DNA from: Paracoccus sp. SMMA_5_TC
GTDB lineage: Bacteria > Pseudomonadota > Alphaproteobacteria > Rhodobacterales > Rhodobacteraceae
Assembly (NCBI RefSeq): GCF_009696685.2
Contig: NZ_CP102355.1
Location: 1,393,001-1,457,000 of the forward strand
Reading direction: 5' to 3'
Length of the DNA: 64,000 nt
The notes beneath the pieces are model-generated. The model worked only from the letters and a program-made list of their open reading frames with translations. It was not told the origin of the DNA and did no database searches. The position numbers were made by a program, and so were the translations under genes. Of this stretch, positions 8,340 to 16,127 are shown in pieces (the stretch's first letter is position 1; every line of letters starts with the position of its first letter).

Positions 8340-9092
8340 ATGGCCGGTATCCTGACCGCCGATATCGACGCGCCCCCCGCCGCCACGCTGGGCATCATCC
8401 CCTCGCTGGCCAGCGTCCTGGGCGCCATCCCGGGGCTGGTCGATGTCTGGCGCATCGACCCCGCCCGGATCGCCCGCGACGGCGACAGCCGCGTCTCGGC
8501 CTGGACCGGCAGCATCGCCGGCCGGCAGTTCACCCAGGCGAACGCCCTGCGCCGGCCGCTCTACGTCGCCCCCGGCCGGGTGGATTTCGGCACCGGCGCC
8601 GCCGCGCGCGCCACCATGCAGCTCGCGGGCACCCCCCTGGGCCAGCCCGCCAGCGCCAGCATCGGCCTGCGCCTGGTGCTGGCCGCCGAGGACGAGACCA
8701 CCGACAACCAGTCCTTCGCCGGCCAGGACCTGGACACCACCGGCACCGGCCTGGTGCGGCTGGCCTGGCGCTACAATGCCGCCGGGATGGGCAATTACAT
8801 CCGCCTGCAGATCGGCGCCGCGCAGCGCGACGTCGACCTGCCGGCAGGGGTGACCGATGCCATGGTCTGGCTGACCATCCAGTCGGGAGAGGTCTGGCTG
8901 AACGTCAACGGCACCGCCGCCGCCAGCGCCATCGCCGCCGCCACGCTGAACCTGCCCGGCTTCGCCATCGGGGGATCGCGCGAGGGCACCCCCGCCTTCG
9001 CCGGCAGCCTCACCGGCATCTGCATCGCCCAATCCGCCCTCACCCCAACCCAGCGCGCCGCCGCCGAATGGGCCATGCGCCACAGCGTCTGA
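8340..9092 (+). CDS. Tail-tip protein with LamG/concanavalin-like fold (putative)
   Basis: A 250-residue protein beginning 28 bases after the previous gene, with GGAGC-like ribosome-binding bases upstream. The pattern of a buried W (LVDVWRIDP), an SAWTGSIAGRQF strand, a paired A-S-I-G-L-R-L-V-L-A strand, VWLTIQSGEVWLNVNG, and FAIGGSREGTPAFAGSLTGI resembles LamG or concanavalin A-like carbohydrate-binding jelly rolls, in which a G-x-F-x-G-x-L/I strand closes the sandwich. The end, T-P-T-Q-R-A-A-A-E-W, is also common in such tail proteins. It is probably a receptor-binding or fibre-tip module. This is a fold guess by eye. Confidence 0.5.
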   Translation: MAGILTADIDAPPAATLGIIPSLASVLGAIPGLVDVWRIDPARIARDGDSRVSAWTGSIAGRQFTQANALRRPLYVAPGRVDFGTGAAARATMQLAGTPLGQPASASIGLRLVLAAEDETTDNQSFAGQDLDTTGTGLVRLAWRYNAAGMGNYIRLQIGAAQRDVDLPAGVTDAMVWLTIQSGEVWLNVNGTAAASAIAAATLNLPGFAIGGSREGTPAFAGSLTGICIAQSALTPTQRAAAEWAMRHSV

Positions 9093-9100
9093 GCCGGCAC

Positions 9101-9118
9101 GAAATCCCGCCAGAGGAA
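9101..9118. repeat. 18-bp direct repeat, copy 2 (between fibre block and sheath gene)
   Basis: This is an exact second copy of GAAATCCCGCCAGAGGAA (first copy at 3128-3145). It lies 8 bases after the stop of the LamG-like gene and 50 bases before the sheath start. The two copies bracket W, J, I and all four fibre genes. Confidence 0.8.
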
Positions 9119-9167
9119 TGGCCGGTGGCCTTGCGCGAGTGTTCGCTCAGATGAAATCAATCCGCAT

Positions 9168-10610
9168 GTGAGCAAAATGCCCGAGACCTTTCTGCACGGC
9201 GTCGAGGTGATCGAAATCGACACCGGTCCGCGGCCCATCCGCACGGTGCGCTCTTCAGTGATCGGCATCGTCGGCACTGCCCCCGGTGCCGATCCCGTGG
9301 CGTTTCCCCTGAATACCCCGGTGCTTGTCGCCGGCAGTCGGGCCGAAGCGGCAAAGCTGGACGTCACCCCGGACCACAGCGGCGGCGGCACACTGCCGGC
9401 AGCCTTGGATGGCATCCTGGATCAGATCGGAGCCGTTGTCGTGGTGGTCAGGGTTGCCGACGGCGCAAACGAGGCGGAAACCGTGGCAAATGTCCTGGGT
9501 GGCACGAATGCCTTGACGGGACAGTATGAAGGTGTCCATGCCCTGCTTGGCGCCGAAAGCGTGTTGGGTCATTCGCCGCGCATAATTTGCGCGCCGGGGT
9601 TTACGCATCAGCGGGCCGCGAACGGCATTTTGAGCGTGAGCGTTTCGACGCCAGGATCGGGTTATACCAACGGCACGCACCGCCTGACGGTCACTGGTGG
9701 CGCAGGTGCGGGCGCGCAAATCGATGTCACGGTTACAGCCGGAGCAGTCACTGCCGCCCGCATCGTCAAGCCCGGTTCGGGCTATACCACAGATCCGGCG
9801 CTGGAAATGCCGGGATCGGCAGGTGCCGGAGCCGGAGCCACCTTTGCGGTTACGCGCGGAACGGTAGGCAATGCCGTTGTTACCGAGATGATCGGCATCG
9901 CCGAGCGATTGCGCGCCGTCATCATCGCCGATGGCCCCAATACCACCGACACCGCAGCTGTCGCCTGGGCCGGCGATTTCGGTTCGCCCAGGGTATATGT
10001 GGTCGATCCCTGGGTGCTGGTGTCCGATGGCGCAGGCGGGGTGCGGTCCGAACCGGCCTCGGCCAGGGTGGCAGGGCTAATTGCACGGATCGACAATGAT
10101 CGCGGCTTCTGGTGGTCGCCATCGAACCAGCTTGTCAACGGCGTCCTGGGCACCGCGCGTCCTGTCGACTTCAAGATGGGTGACGCAAACAGTCGCGCAA
10201 ACCTTCTCAACGAGCGGAACATCGCAACGATCATTCGTGAGAATGGCTATCGTCTTTGGGGGAACCGGACCCTGTCTGCCGATCCAAAATGGGCATTCCT
10301 GTCCGTGAGACGAACGGCCGATATTCTGAACGAGAGCTTGCAGCGAGCCCATCTCTGGGCGGTGGATCGCAACATCACAAAGACCTATCTGCGTGAGGTC
10401 GAGGAAAGTGTGAACGCCTATATCCGCACGCTTGTGTCGCAAGGAGCGCTGTTGGGTGGGCGATGCTGGGCCGATCCCGACCTGAACAGCCCGAGCAGCA
10501 TTGCCGACGGCAAGGTCTACTTCAACTTCGATTTCACCGCGCCATATCCTGCGGAGCACATCACCTTCCGCTCGATCCTGACGCTGGACTATCTTGAGGA
10601 GCTGGTTTGA
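9168..10610 (+). CDS. FI: Contractile tail sheath protein FI, with inserted repeat domain
   Basis: A 480-residue protein of the P2 FI sheath family. The N-terminus (ETFLHGVEVIEIDTGPRPIR), PADP-type strand (FPLNTPVLV), the IAERLRAVIIADGPNTTD block (about 243-260) and the C-terminal NFDFTAPYPAEHITF segment are family signatures. The sheath polymerises round the tube and contracts. Residues about 152-231 are an insertion between the APGFTHQ strand and the IAERLRA helix. It holds two similar units, each with P-G-S-G-Y-T followed by a Gly/Ala-rich strand. No clear Shine-Dalgarno sequence decides between GTG 9168 and in-frame ATG 9177. Confidence 0.92.
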   Translation: MSKMPETFLHGVEVIEIDTGPRPIRTVRSSVIGIVGTAPGADPVAFPLNTPVLVAGSRAEAAKLDVTPDHSGGGTLPAALDGILDQIGAVVVVVRVADGANEAETVANVLGGTNALTGQYEGVHALLGAESVLGHSPRIICAPGFTHQRAANGILSVSVSTPGSGYTNGTHRLTVTGGAGAGAQIDVTVTAGAVTAARIVKPGSGYTTDPALEMPGSAGAGAGATFAVTRGTVGNAVVTEMIGIAERLRAVIIADGPNTTDTAAVAWAGDFGSPRVYVVDPWVLVSDGAGGVRSEPASARVAGLIARIDNDRGFWWSPSNQLVNGVLGTARPVDFKMGDANSRANLLNERNIATIIRENGYRLWGNRTLSADPKWAFLSVRRTADILNESLQRAHLWAVDRNITKTYLREVEESVNAYIRTLVSQGALLGGRCWADPDLNSPSSIADGKVYFNFDFTAPYPAEHITFRSILTLDYLEELV

Positions 10611-11116
10611 TGGCAGCCCGTGACGTTCTGAAGAACCTGAACCTTTTTGTCGATGGCAAGGGCTACGCAGGCCAGATCGACGAATACAACCCCCCGGATC
10701 TGGCCATTCAGGTCGAGGATTTTCGCGGTGGCGGGATGGATGCCCCCGTCGCGCTGGACATGGGGCAGGAGGGCATGGAAACAAGCTTTGCCTTGATCGC
10801 CTATGATGCCGATGTCCTCGCCCTGTGGGGCGTGGCCGAGGGCCAGACCGTCCCTTTTACCGCCCGGGGCGCGGTCGAAAGCTATGATGGAACCGTCAAG
10901 CCTGTCGAGCACAGCATGCGCGGGCGCATCACCACCATCGCCCGGGGCACCTGGACGCCCGGACAGAAGCCGACACTGACCATCACCATGCGCTTGGACT
11001 ATTACAAGGAGATACACAACGGCGTGATCCTGCACGAAATCGATGTCGTGAACATGATCCGCATCATCGGCGGGGTCGACCGCCTGGCGCAGCAGCGCGC
11101 CGCGCTGGGTATCTGA
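10610..11116 (+). CDS. FII: Tail tube protein FII
   Basis: A 168-residue protein of the P2 FII major tail tube family. DVLKNLNLFVDGKGYAGQI at the N-terminus, FRGGGMDAPVALDMGQEGME (about 43-62), and a C-terminal LTITMRLDYYKEIHNG, with EIDVVNMIRIIGGVDRL at the end, are family hallmarks. It forms the inner tube through which DNA passes. ATG 10610 overlaps the sheath stop by one base. A TTG one codon upstream could be read as a start but is unlikely. Confidence 0.92.
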   Translation: MAARDVLKNLNLFVDGKGYAGQIDEYNPPDLAIQVEDFRGGGMDAPVALDMGQEGMETSFALIAYDADVLALWGVAEGQTVPFTARGAVESYDGTVKPVEHSMRGRITTIARGTWTPGQKPTLTITMRLDYYKEIHNGVILHEIDVVNMIRIIGGVDRLAQQRAALGI

Positions 11117-11126
11117 GGATGCAACG

Positions 11127-11375
11127 ATGAGCGAGCTTCCCGAATTCATCCAGGAAAACCACGACGGCAGCCTGTCCATCACGCTGCGCAATGGAACCAT
11201 CATAGCCATGCGCGAGCCAACGGTCGCCGATCAGCTGGCCGCCAAGGGCGATGGGCAGCAGGCCGAAATCGCGCTGGTCGGCAACCTGTGCGGCCTTTCG
11301 CCAGAAGAGATCAAGGCGATGACATCGCGCAACTATCTGCGGATGCAGGCAGGGCTGAAGCATTTTTTCGACTGA
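11127..11375 (+). CDS. E: Tail assembly chaperone E
   Basis: An 82-residue P2 gpE-type protein lying between the tube and tape-measure genes. The sequence LRNGTIIAMREPTVADQLAA (about 24-43) is the typical gpE core, in which a conserved M-R-E-P-T segment is followed by a D-x-L-A helix. The stop comes directly after a run of six T residues (K-H-F-F-D-stop). The protein helps fold or measure the tail tube round the tape measure and is not part of the mature virion in P2. It is made together with a longer E+E' product through a frameshift at 11363-11369. Confidence 0.85.
   Translation: MSELPEFIQENHDGSLSITLRNGTIIAMREPTVADQLAAKGDGQQAEIALVGNLCGLSPEEIKAMTSRNYLRMQAGLKHFFD
11363..11369 (+). promoter_or_regulatory. 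Slippery heptamer T_TTT_TTC for -1 frameshifting (E to E+E')
   Basis: In the E frame the codons here are CAT TTT TTC GAC TGA. The heptamer T TTT TTC fits the X_XXY_YYZ rule exactly, and a -1 slip leads into an open frame that continues to 11518. The P2 E/E' pair is known to use a -1 slip on a T-run at this gene position. Confidence 0.8.
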
Positions 11376-11518
11376 GACCATCTGATGTTCGCCAGGGCGC
11401 GCTGACCCTGGCGAGCCATACCGGCTGGGGAGAGCGCGAAATCCTCGCCATGCCCGTCAGCCGCTTTCTTTGGTGGATAGAGGGGCTGCCTCGTGTCGTC
11501 AGGAAACAAGAGGCTTAA
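11369..11518 (+). CDS. E' extension of tail chaperone, reached by -1 frameshift
   Basis: After the slip the frame reads R-L-R-P-S-D-V and then GALTLASHTGWGEREILAMP and FLWWIEGLPRVV, ending at the TAA at 11516-11518. The GW...REILAMP...FLWW pattern is that of the GpE' / phage P2 GpE family, in which a helix with G-W is followed by a conserved W-W-x-E. It has no start codon of its own in a sensible place, so it is probably made only as the C-terminal part of an E+E' fusion of about 131 residues. The long form is thought to recruit the tape measure protein. Confidence 0.78.
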   Translation, partial: RLRPSDVRQGALTLASHTGWGEREILAMPVSRFLWWIEGLPRVVRKQEA

Positions 11519-13967
11519 TGCCACCATTACCATCGGGGGGGTCGTATCGGCCACCCTGAACAAGGCTGTGATCGAGGCCAACGCCAAGCTTGGCACCATC
11601 GGCGCCAGACTTGGGTCAGCGCACAATCAGATCGGCACTGCGATCCGGCGCAACGACGCTGCGCTTGAGCGTGCGCGCGCCGGCGTAATCGACAGTATCG
11701 GGGCCTACTATTCGCTCAAGGCTGCCATCGCCGCGCCGGTGCGCACTGCGGCAGATTTCGAATCCGTGCTGGAGGATATCGGACAGAAAGCCGATCTGCC
11801 GGTCGAGAAGCTGGGCGATCTGGGCGACAGGATCAAGCAGGTGGCGCGCGACACCAACATGGGCGCCATGCAGATCGGTGCGGCGGCCGACGCGCTGGCA
11901 GGGCGCGGTGCATCGCTTGATATCGCGCTGGGCGCTGCAGAGCCGATCGGACGGGCGGCAGTCGCATATCGCGCGGCGACCGATGACCTGGCTGCGGCGT
12001 CCTGGGCGGCGGTCGACAACCTCAAGGTGCCGGCTGGCCAAATCGAAACTGCGCTGGACGCGATGGCGCAGGCTGGGAAGGAGGGCGCGTTCGAGCTGCG
12101 CGACATGGCCACCTATTTCCCGTCTTTGGGCGCAGCCTATCAGGGGCTCGGGCAAAAGGGCGTTCCGGCGGTCGCTGACCTTGCGGCGGCGCTGCAGGTG
12201 GTGCGCAAGGGCACGGGCGATGCATCCACGGCTGCGACCAATTTGCAAAACGTATTGCAGAAGATCTATGCACCAGGAACCGTCAGGAAGTTCGGCGAAG
12301 CCGGCGTCGACGTGCACGAAGCCATGGCAGAGGCAGCCGAACGCGGATTGACACCGATCGAGGCCATTGCCGAACTGACGAACAAGACCCTGAACGGCGA
12401 TCTGTCCAAAATGGGCAATCTGTTCGAGGATGCGCAAGTTCAAGCCGGCTTGCGGTCGCTGATCCAGGGGATGGAAGAGTATCGCGCCATTCGTGCCAAG
12501 GCGCTGGGCGCAGAAGGGGTGGTGGACGTCGACTACAAGCGCCGCATTCAGACCGCGCAAGGCGCCATAGATCGCTGGAACCAGAGCATCGAGAACCTGA
12601 AGCTCACGTTCGGCACGACGCTTTTGCCGGTGATCAACAGGCTGCTCGACACTGTAGTCCCGGTGATAGGGGCGGTCGGCGAATGGACTGCGGCAAACCC
12701 CGAGCTGGCAGCAACCTTGGCTACGGTTGCTGCCGGCGCGATTGCGTTCAGAGGCGCATTGGCCGGTCTGCGTTTCGTGGGATTGCTGGGCAAGGGCGGG
12801 GTGCTTTCGGCGATATCCTTGGGGTTGAAAACCATATCCCTGTCCATCGGCCCGACTGTCGCAGGCTTCGCCCGGCTGCGCGCTGGCATGATGGCCCTTT
12901 CAGCTGTGGCGGCTGTAGGGGGACCGGGCGCTGCCTTTGGCATGATCGGCAAGGCAGCGTTGGGCTTGCTCAACCCATTGAAACTGGTGGGGCTGGCCGT
13001 TCGAGGCCTGTCGGCGGTTTTCATGACGAACCCCATCGGTGTCGGTTTGGCCGCCGTGGTGGGCGGCGCCTATCTGGTCTACAGGCACTGGGACGGTGTG
13101 AAGGAGTGGTTCGGCCAGTTATGGCGCGGCGTCGAGGGGTATTTCCGGGGGTTTGGGAACTTCCTTGGGGGCGTGTTTACCCTGGACCTTGGTCGGACAT
13201 GGAATGGCATCAGGACCATGTGGAGCAGTGCCGCCGGGTTTTTCGCCACGATCTGGAATGGTATTGCCAAGACCTTCACCGCGGCTTGGAGCACCTATCT
13301 CGCGCCGGTCCTCGAAAAGCTGGGTGTGCTCGATCCCATCGTCGCTGCCTGGAAAGGGCTCGAGGCGGCGCTATCGGGAATTCTAGATGCCATTGGGTCA
13401 AGTTTTGCAACCGCGCTGGGCAAGATCACGCCTGTCATGGATGCGCTGAAATGGGTCTGGGACAAGGGGGCCGAGGTAGGGGCAAGGATAGGCGATGCCT
13501 TCAAAGGGGACGCTGGCCCCCAGATCGACGGGTATCTTGCCAACAACCCGACCATGCGCGACCCCCGCGTGGGGACTGGGGTGCCAAAGCGCGCCGTGGG
13601 CGGACCGTTCCGTGCCGGCCCTGTTCTGGTCGGCGAACGCGGCCCCGAGCTGCGCTTTGAACACCGAGCGGGCTTCATCGCCACGAACCGACAGCTGGGC
13701 CAGATGGTGGCTCTGGCTACGCGTGCTGCGGCGCTGGGCGGGGCCTTGATGGCAGAGCCGGCAGCGGCATTGCCCGTCCAGGATTTCTGGCCGGCTGCCG
13801 GCCGAGCATCAGGTGCCACCGTGGCAAGCGGTGGGTCATGGAACATAGATGTCGGTGGCATCACTATCATAGCCCAGCCGGGACAATCCCCCCGCCAGAT
13901 CGCCGATGAGGTGTTGAGGATGCTGCATTCCCGGGCGCGCGGCGCCTTGTTCGATGAGGGATTCTGA
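11493..13967 (+). CDS. T: Tail tape measure protein T
   Basis: An 824-residue tape measure protein. The GTG start at 11493 overlaps E' by 26 bases. No in-frame ATG is closer to the P2-like position. The N-terminal 380 residues are helical and carry the phage tail tape measure core (AIAAPVRTAADFESVLEDIGQ, then the KVPAGQIETALDAMAQAGKEG segment). Between about 405 and 545 are several hydrophobic segments, as is common in tape measure proteins that insert into the membrane. Near the C-terminus is GGPFRAGPVLVGERGPELRF (about 702-721), a frequent tape-measure end motif. Length sets the tail length; this one implies a medium tail. Confidence 0.88.
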   Translation: MSSGNKRLNATITIGGVVSATLNKAVIEANAKLGTIGARLGSAHNQIGTAIRRNDAALERARAGVIDSIGAYYSLKAAIAAPVRTAADFESVLEDIGQKADLPVEKLGDLGDRIKQVARDTNMGAMQIGAAADALAGRGASLDIALGAAEPIGRAAVAYRAATDDLAAASWAAVDNLKVPAGQIETALDAMAQAGKEGAFELRDMATYFPSLGAAYQGLGQKGVPAVADLAAALQVVRKGTGDASTAATNLQNVLQKIYAPGTVRKFGEAGVDVHEAMAEAAERGLTPIEAIAELTNKTLNGDLSKMGNLFEDAQVQAGLRSLIQGMEEYRAIRAKALGAEGVVDVDYKRRIQTAQGAIDRWNQSIENLKLTFGTTLLPVINRLLDTVVPVIGAVGEWTAANPELAATLATVAAGAIAFRGALAGLRFVGLLGKGGVLSAISLGLKTISLSIGPTVAGFARLRAGMMALSAVAAVGGPGAAFGMIGKAALGLLNPLKLVGLAVRGLSAVFMTNPIGVGLAAVVGGAYLVYRHWDGVKEWFGQLWRGVEGYFRGFGNFLGGVFTLDLGRTWNGIRTMWSSAAGFFATIWNGIAKTFTAAWSTYLAPVLEKLGVLDPIVAAWKGLEAALSGILDAIGSSFATALGKITPVMDALKWVWDKGAEVGARIGDAFKGDAGPQIDGYLANNPTMRDPRVGTGVPKRAVGGPFRAGPVLVGERGPELRFEHRAGFIATNRQLGQMVALATRAAALGGALMAEPAAALPVQDFWPAAGRASGATVASGGSWNIDVGGITIIAQPGQSPRQIADEVLRMLHSRARGALFDEGF

Positions 13968-14383
13968 TGGCTTGGGTGATGATGCGCTTGGGACTTTACA
14001 AGTTCGGCCTGGACACGGCGGCTTATCAGGAACTCAATCGCGTCGCCGCCTATCGGTGGGCGCGCCAGGAGCGTATGGGCACAAACGACGCGCTGCAGTT
14101 TACTGGAATTGGTCCAGAAACCATTGACCTGCGGGGTGTGATCTTCCCCGAGTTTCGTGGCGGGTTACGACAGATCGGCAAGATGCGACAGCAGGCATCG
14201 CTGGGTATGCCACTGCCCTTGATCGATGGTCTGGGCAAGGTCTGGGGCCTTTGGGTTATCGAACAGATCGGCGAGCGGCAGTCTGTGTTCATGGCGCGCG
14301 GAGCGCCGAAACGGATCGAATTCGACCTGCGTCTTTCGCGTTACGATGGGGGGCTGCGTGCGCTACTACCTTTCACGGCATGA
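13967..14383 (+). CDS. U: Tail protein U
   Basis: A 138-residue P2 gpU-family protein. The start overlaps the T stop in a TGATG. MMRLGLYKFGLDTAAYQELN at the N-terminus, the GPETIDLRGVIFPEFRGG core (about 46-63), and IEFDLRLSRY near the C-terminus are strongly characteristic. It is a tail assembly protein acting with X and D at the baseplate hub. Confidence 0.9.
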   Translation: MAWVMMRLGLYKFGLDTAAYQELNRVAAYRWARQERMGTNDALQFTGIGPETIDLRGVIFPEFRGGLRQIGKMRQQASLGMPLPLIDGLGKVWGLWVIEQIGERQSVFMARGAPKRIEFDLRLSRYDGGLRALLPFTA

Positions 14384-14567
14384 CGATACAGTCGATAGCA
14401 TTGCCTGGGCGGTCTACGGCCGGCAGGACGGGCGATTGGTCGAGGGCTTGCTTGATGGCAATCCTCGGCTGGCGGATTTCGGCGCCATGCTGCCTCCGGG
14501 TGTGGTGGTGGTCGTCCCAGATGCTCCCGAACCCGCTCAATCCGAGGGTCTACGGCTTTGGGACTGA
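14358..14567 (+). CDS. X: Tail protein X (LysM-like)
   Basis: A 69-residue protein with the layout of P2 gpX, whose usual length is about 67. It has YYLSRHDDTVDSIAWAVYGR, then GLLDGNPRLADFGAMLPPG and a VVVVVPD strand. This is the LysM-like fold that binds peptidoglycan or baseplate partners. GTG 14358 gives the family length, with a G-run 4 to 9 bases upstream as a possible ribosome-binding site. ATG 14346 would add four residues. It overlaps the U end and the D start. Confidence 0.85.
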   Translation: MRYYLSRHDDTVDSIAWAVYGRQDGRLVEGLLDGNPRLADFGAMLPPGVVVVVPDAPEPAQSEGLRLWD

Positions 14568-15583
14568 CAAACTGGAAACCTGCCTTCAAGGTGACGGTGA
14601 ATGGACAAGACAGGACATCGGTATTCCTGCCGCGCGTGCGATCTATCCGGGTCACCGACACGGCGGGCATCCAGTCCGACACCTGCGACATCCTGCTGTC
14701 CGACCACCTGCCATCGCTTCCAATAGAGCTGCCCCCCGCCGGTGCCGAGATCACCATTGCCTTCGGCTATCTTTTCGCCGCACAGCTCATGGGAGTGTAT
14801 ATTGCCGACGAGGTCGAGATCCTTGGGCCACCAGGGCAGATGCGGATCACGGGCTATGCCGCAGCGCATGGGACAAGCGCCGGCGGCAAAAAACCTGTCA
14901 GCACGGCCAGAACGCGTAGTTGGCAGGATGGCACGACCATCGAGGCGATGGTGACTACGATCGCTGCGGAAAGCGGGTTTCGGGCGGCAGTGTCTGCCGA
15001 CGCAGGCAAGGTCGTCTTGCCGCATATCGATCAGATCGACGAAAGCGACATGAACCTGTTGACCCGCGTGGCGCGCGATCACGGCCTGATATTCAAGCCC
15101 GCGGGCGGTGCCTTGGTGATCTGGAAACCGGGTGAAGGCACCACCACTGCTGGCCGAGCATTGCCGGTCGTGTCGCTGACGCCGAATGATGTTACGGCCT
15201 GGTCCATGCGTCGCGCCAGGCGGCAAGCCTATGACAAGGTCGTGGCAACATACAGGGATTTCAACCAGAGCGAATCGATCGATGTCGAGGTAGATGCGCG
15301 CCCGCCAGGGGTTACAGGCGTTGCCCAGGTAAGGCGGCTGAAACCTGTCTATCCATCCGAACGCTCGGCCAGGGCGGCTGCCGCAGCTGAGGCTGGTCGT
15401 TCCCAGCGCGGCACGACAACGCTGCGCCTGACGTTGCCCGGACGAGCCGACCTGCAAGCCGAGGGTCGGCTACGCTTGTCGCGTTTTCGCCCCGGGGTCG
15501 ACGGAGAATGGCTGGTAACTGCGGTGCAGCACAGCCTGGATGAGAGTGGCTGGATCGCAACGGTAGACGCCGAGATGTCGTAG
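14558..15583 (+). CDS. D: Late control protein D / baseplate hub
   Basis: A 341-residue protein of the P2 gpD family (phage late control D), related to T4 gp27 and the hub of contractile tails. KPAFKVTVNGQDRT at the start, VRSIRVTDTAGIQSDTCDI (about 27-45), and the IDQIDESDMNLLTRVARDHG segment (about 159-178) are typical. TTG 14558 is the start in this frame and overlaps X by 10 bases. No ATG lies near the family's N-terminus. This is the last tail gene. About 100 bases separate it from the convergent toxin-antitoxin pair. Confidence 0.88.
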   Translation: MGLTNWKPAFKVTVNGQDRTSVFLPRVRSIRVTDTAGIQSDTCDILLSDHLPSLPIELPPAGAEITIAFGYLFAAQLMGVYIADEVEILGPPGQMRITGYAAAHGTSAGGKKPVSTARTRSWQDGTTIEAMVTTIAAESGFRAAVSADAGKVVLPHIDQIDESDMNLLTRVARDHGLIFKPAGGALVIWKPGEGTTTAGRALPVVSLTPNDVTAWSMRRARRQAYDKVVATYRDFNQSESIDVEVDARPPGVTGVAQVRRLKPVYPSERSARAAAAAEAGRSQRGTTTLRLTLPGRADLQAEGRLRLSRFRPGVDGEWLVTAVQHSLDESGWIATVDAEMS

Positions 15584-15687
15584 CGCTGTGAAGGAAGCAA
15601 ACATTCTTCCCGGCGCCGAGTTCCACAAGAAGGCCGTTCGTCATGGTCGAGGAAAGGGACGACCATGACGAACGGCAGATTGCGGCT

Positions 15688-16083
15688 TTAGGCGCCAGTG
15701 AGTTCATGGCGCGCTGCCGAGGCAAGAAACGACGAACGGGTCATGCCGCGTTCCTTTGCAGCCGCGTCGACAGCGCGAAGCAAGCCGCGCTCGATCGAGA
15801 TGTTCACGCGTTCCAATGTCCCATCAGCGGGAATATAGGGGATCGTGATCAGAGTGGCGCCTTCTGCGAGGGCCTGGGCGACATCCTGTCGCTTGAGCAG
15901 GGCGTCCAGGGGTGACGGTGGAACCTCGGGCTGATCCTCGAACCACAGGTTAAGGGCCTCGGATGCAGCCTTCGGGACATCGTCCCAGCAATCGGCAGCC
16001 GCAAAGCATCCCGGAAGATCGGGGAAGGTCAGACCGAAAGCCGCCCCCGGATCGTGGTGGATGATTGCCGAGTATTGTTTCAT
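15688..16083 (-). CDS. hicB: HicB antitoxin
   Basis: A 131-residue HicB-family antitoxin. The N-terminal domain (MKQYSAIIHHDPGAAFGLTF, then PDLPGCFAAADCWDD and a SEALNLWFE helix) is the degenerate RNase-H-like fold that blocks HicA. The C-terminus (LERVNISIERGLLRAVDAAA, then MTRSSFLASAARHEL) is a ribbon-helix-helix DNA-binding domain. The start is at 16083, not the upstream ATG at 16131, because the MKQYSA strand is the normal N-terminus. It follows hicA in the same operon with a 44-base gap and should repress the promoter upstream of hicA. Confidence 0.9.
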   Translation of the reverse strand: MKQYSAIIHHDPGAAFGLTFPDLPGCFAAADCWDDVPKAASEALNLWFEDQPEVPPSPLDALLKRQDVAQALAEGATLITIPYIPADGTLERVNISIERGLLRAVDAAAKERGMTRSSFLASAARHELTGA

Positions 16084-16127
16084 CAATTCTCCTTCTGCGT
16101 TTGTGGCGAGGATCAGATGCGCCGGGC

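Noticed and set aside
6222..9083. A 953-codon open frame on the minus strand across the fibre genes
   Set aside because: It is antisense to genes with clear tail-fibre motifs. Its Gly/Ala/Arg/Gln-rich composition is the usual shadow of very GC-rich codons.
6824..9154. A 776-codon open frame on the + strand overlapping the esterase-like fibre gene
   Set aside because: It is Arg/Pro/Ala-rich with no domain pattern, and it conflicts with two better-supported genes in other frames.
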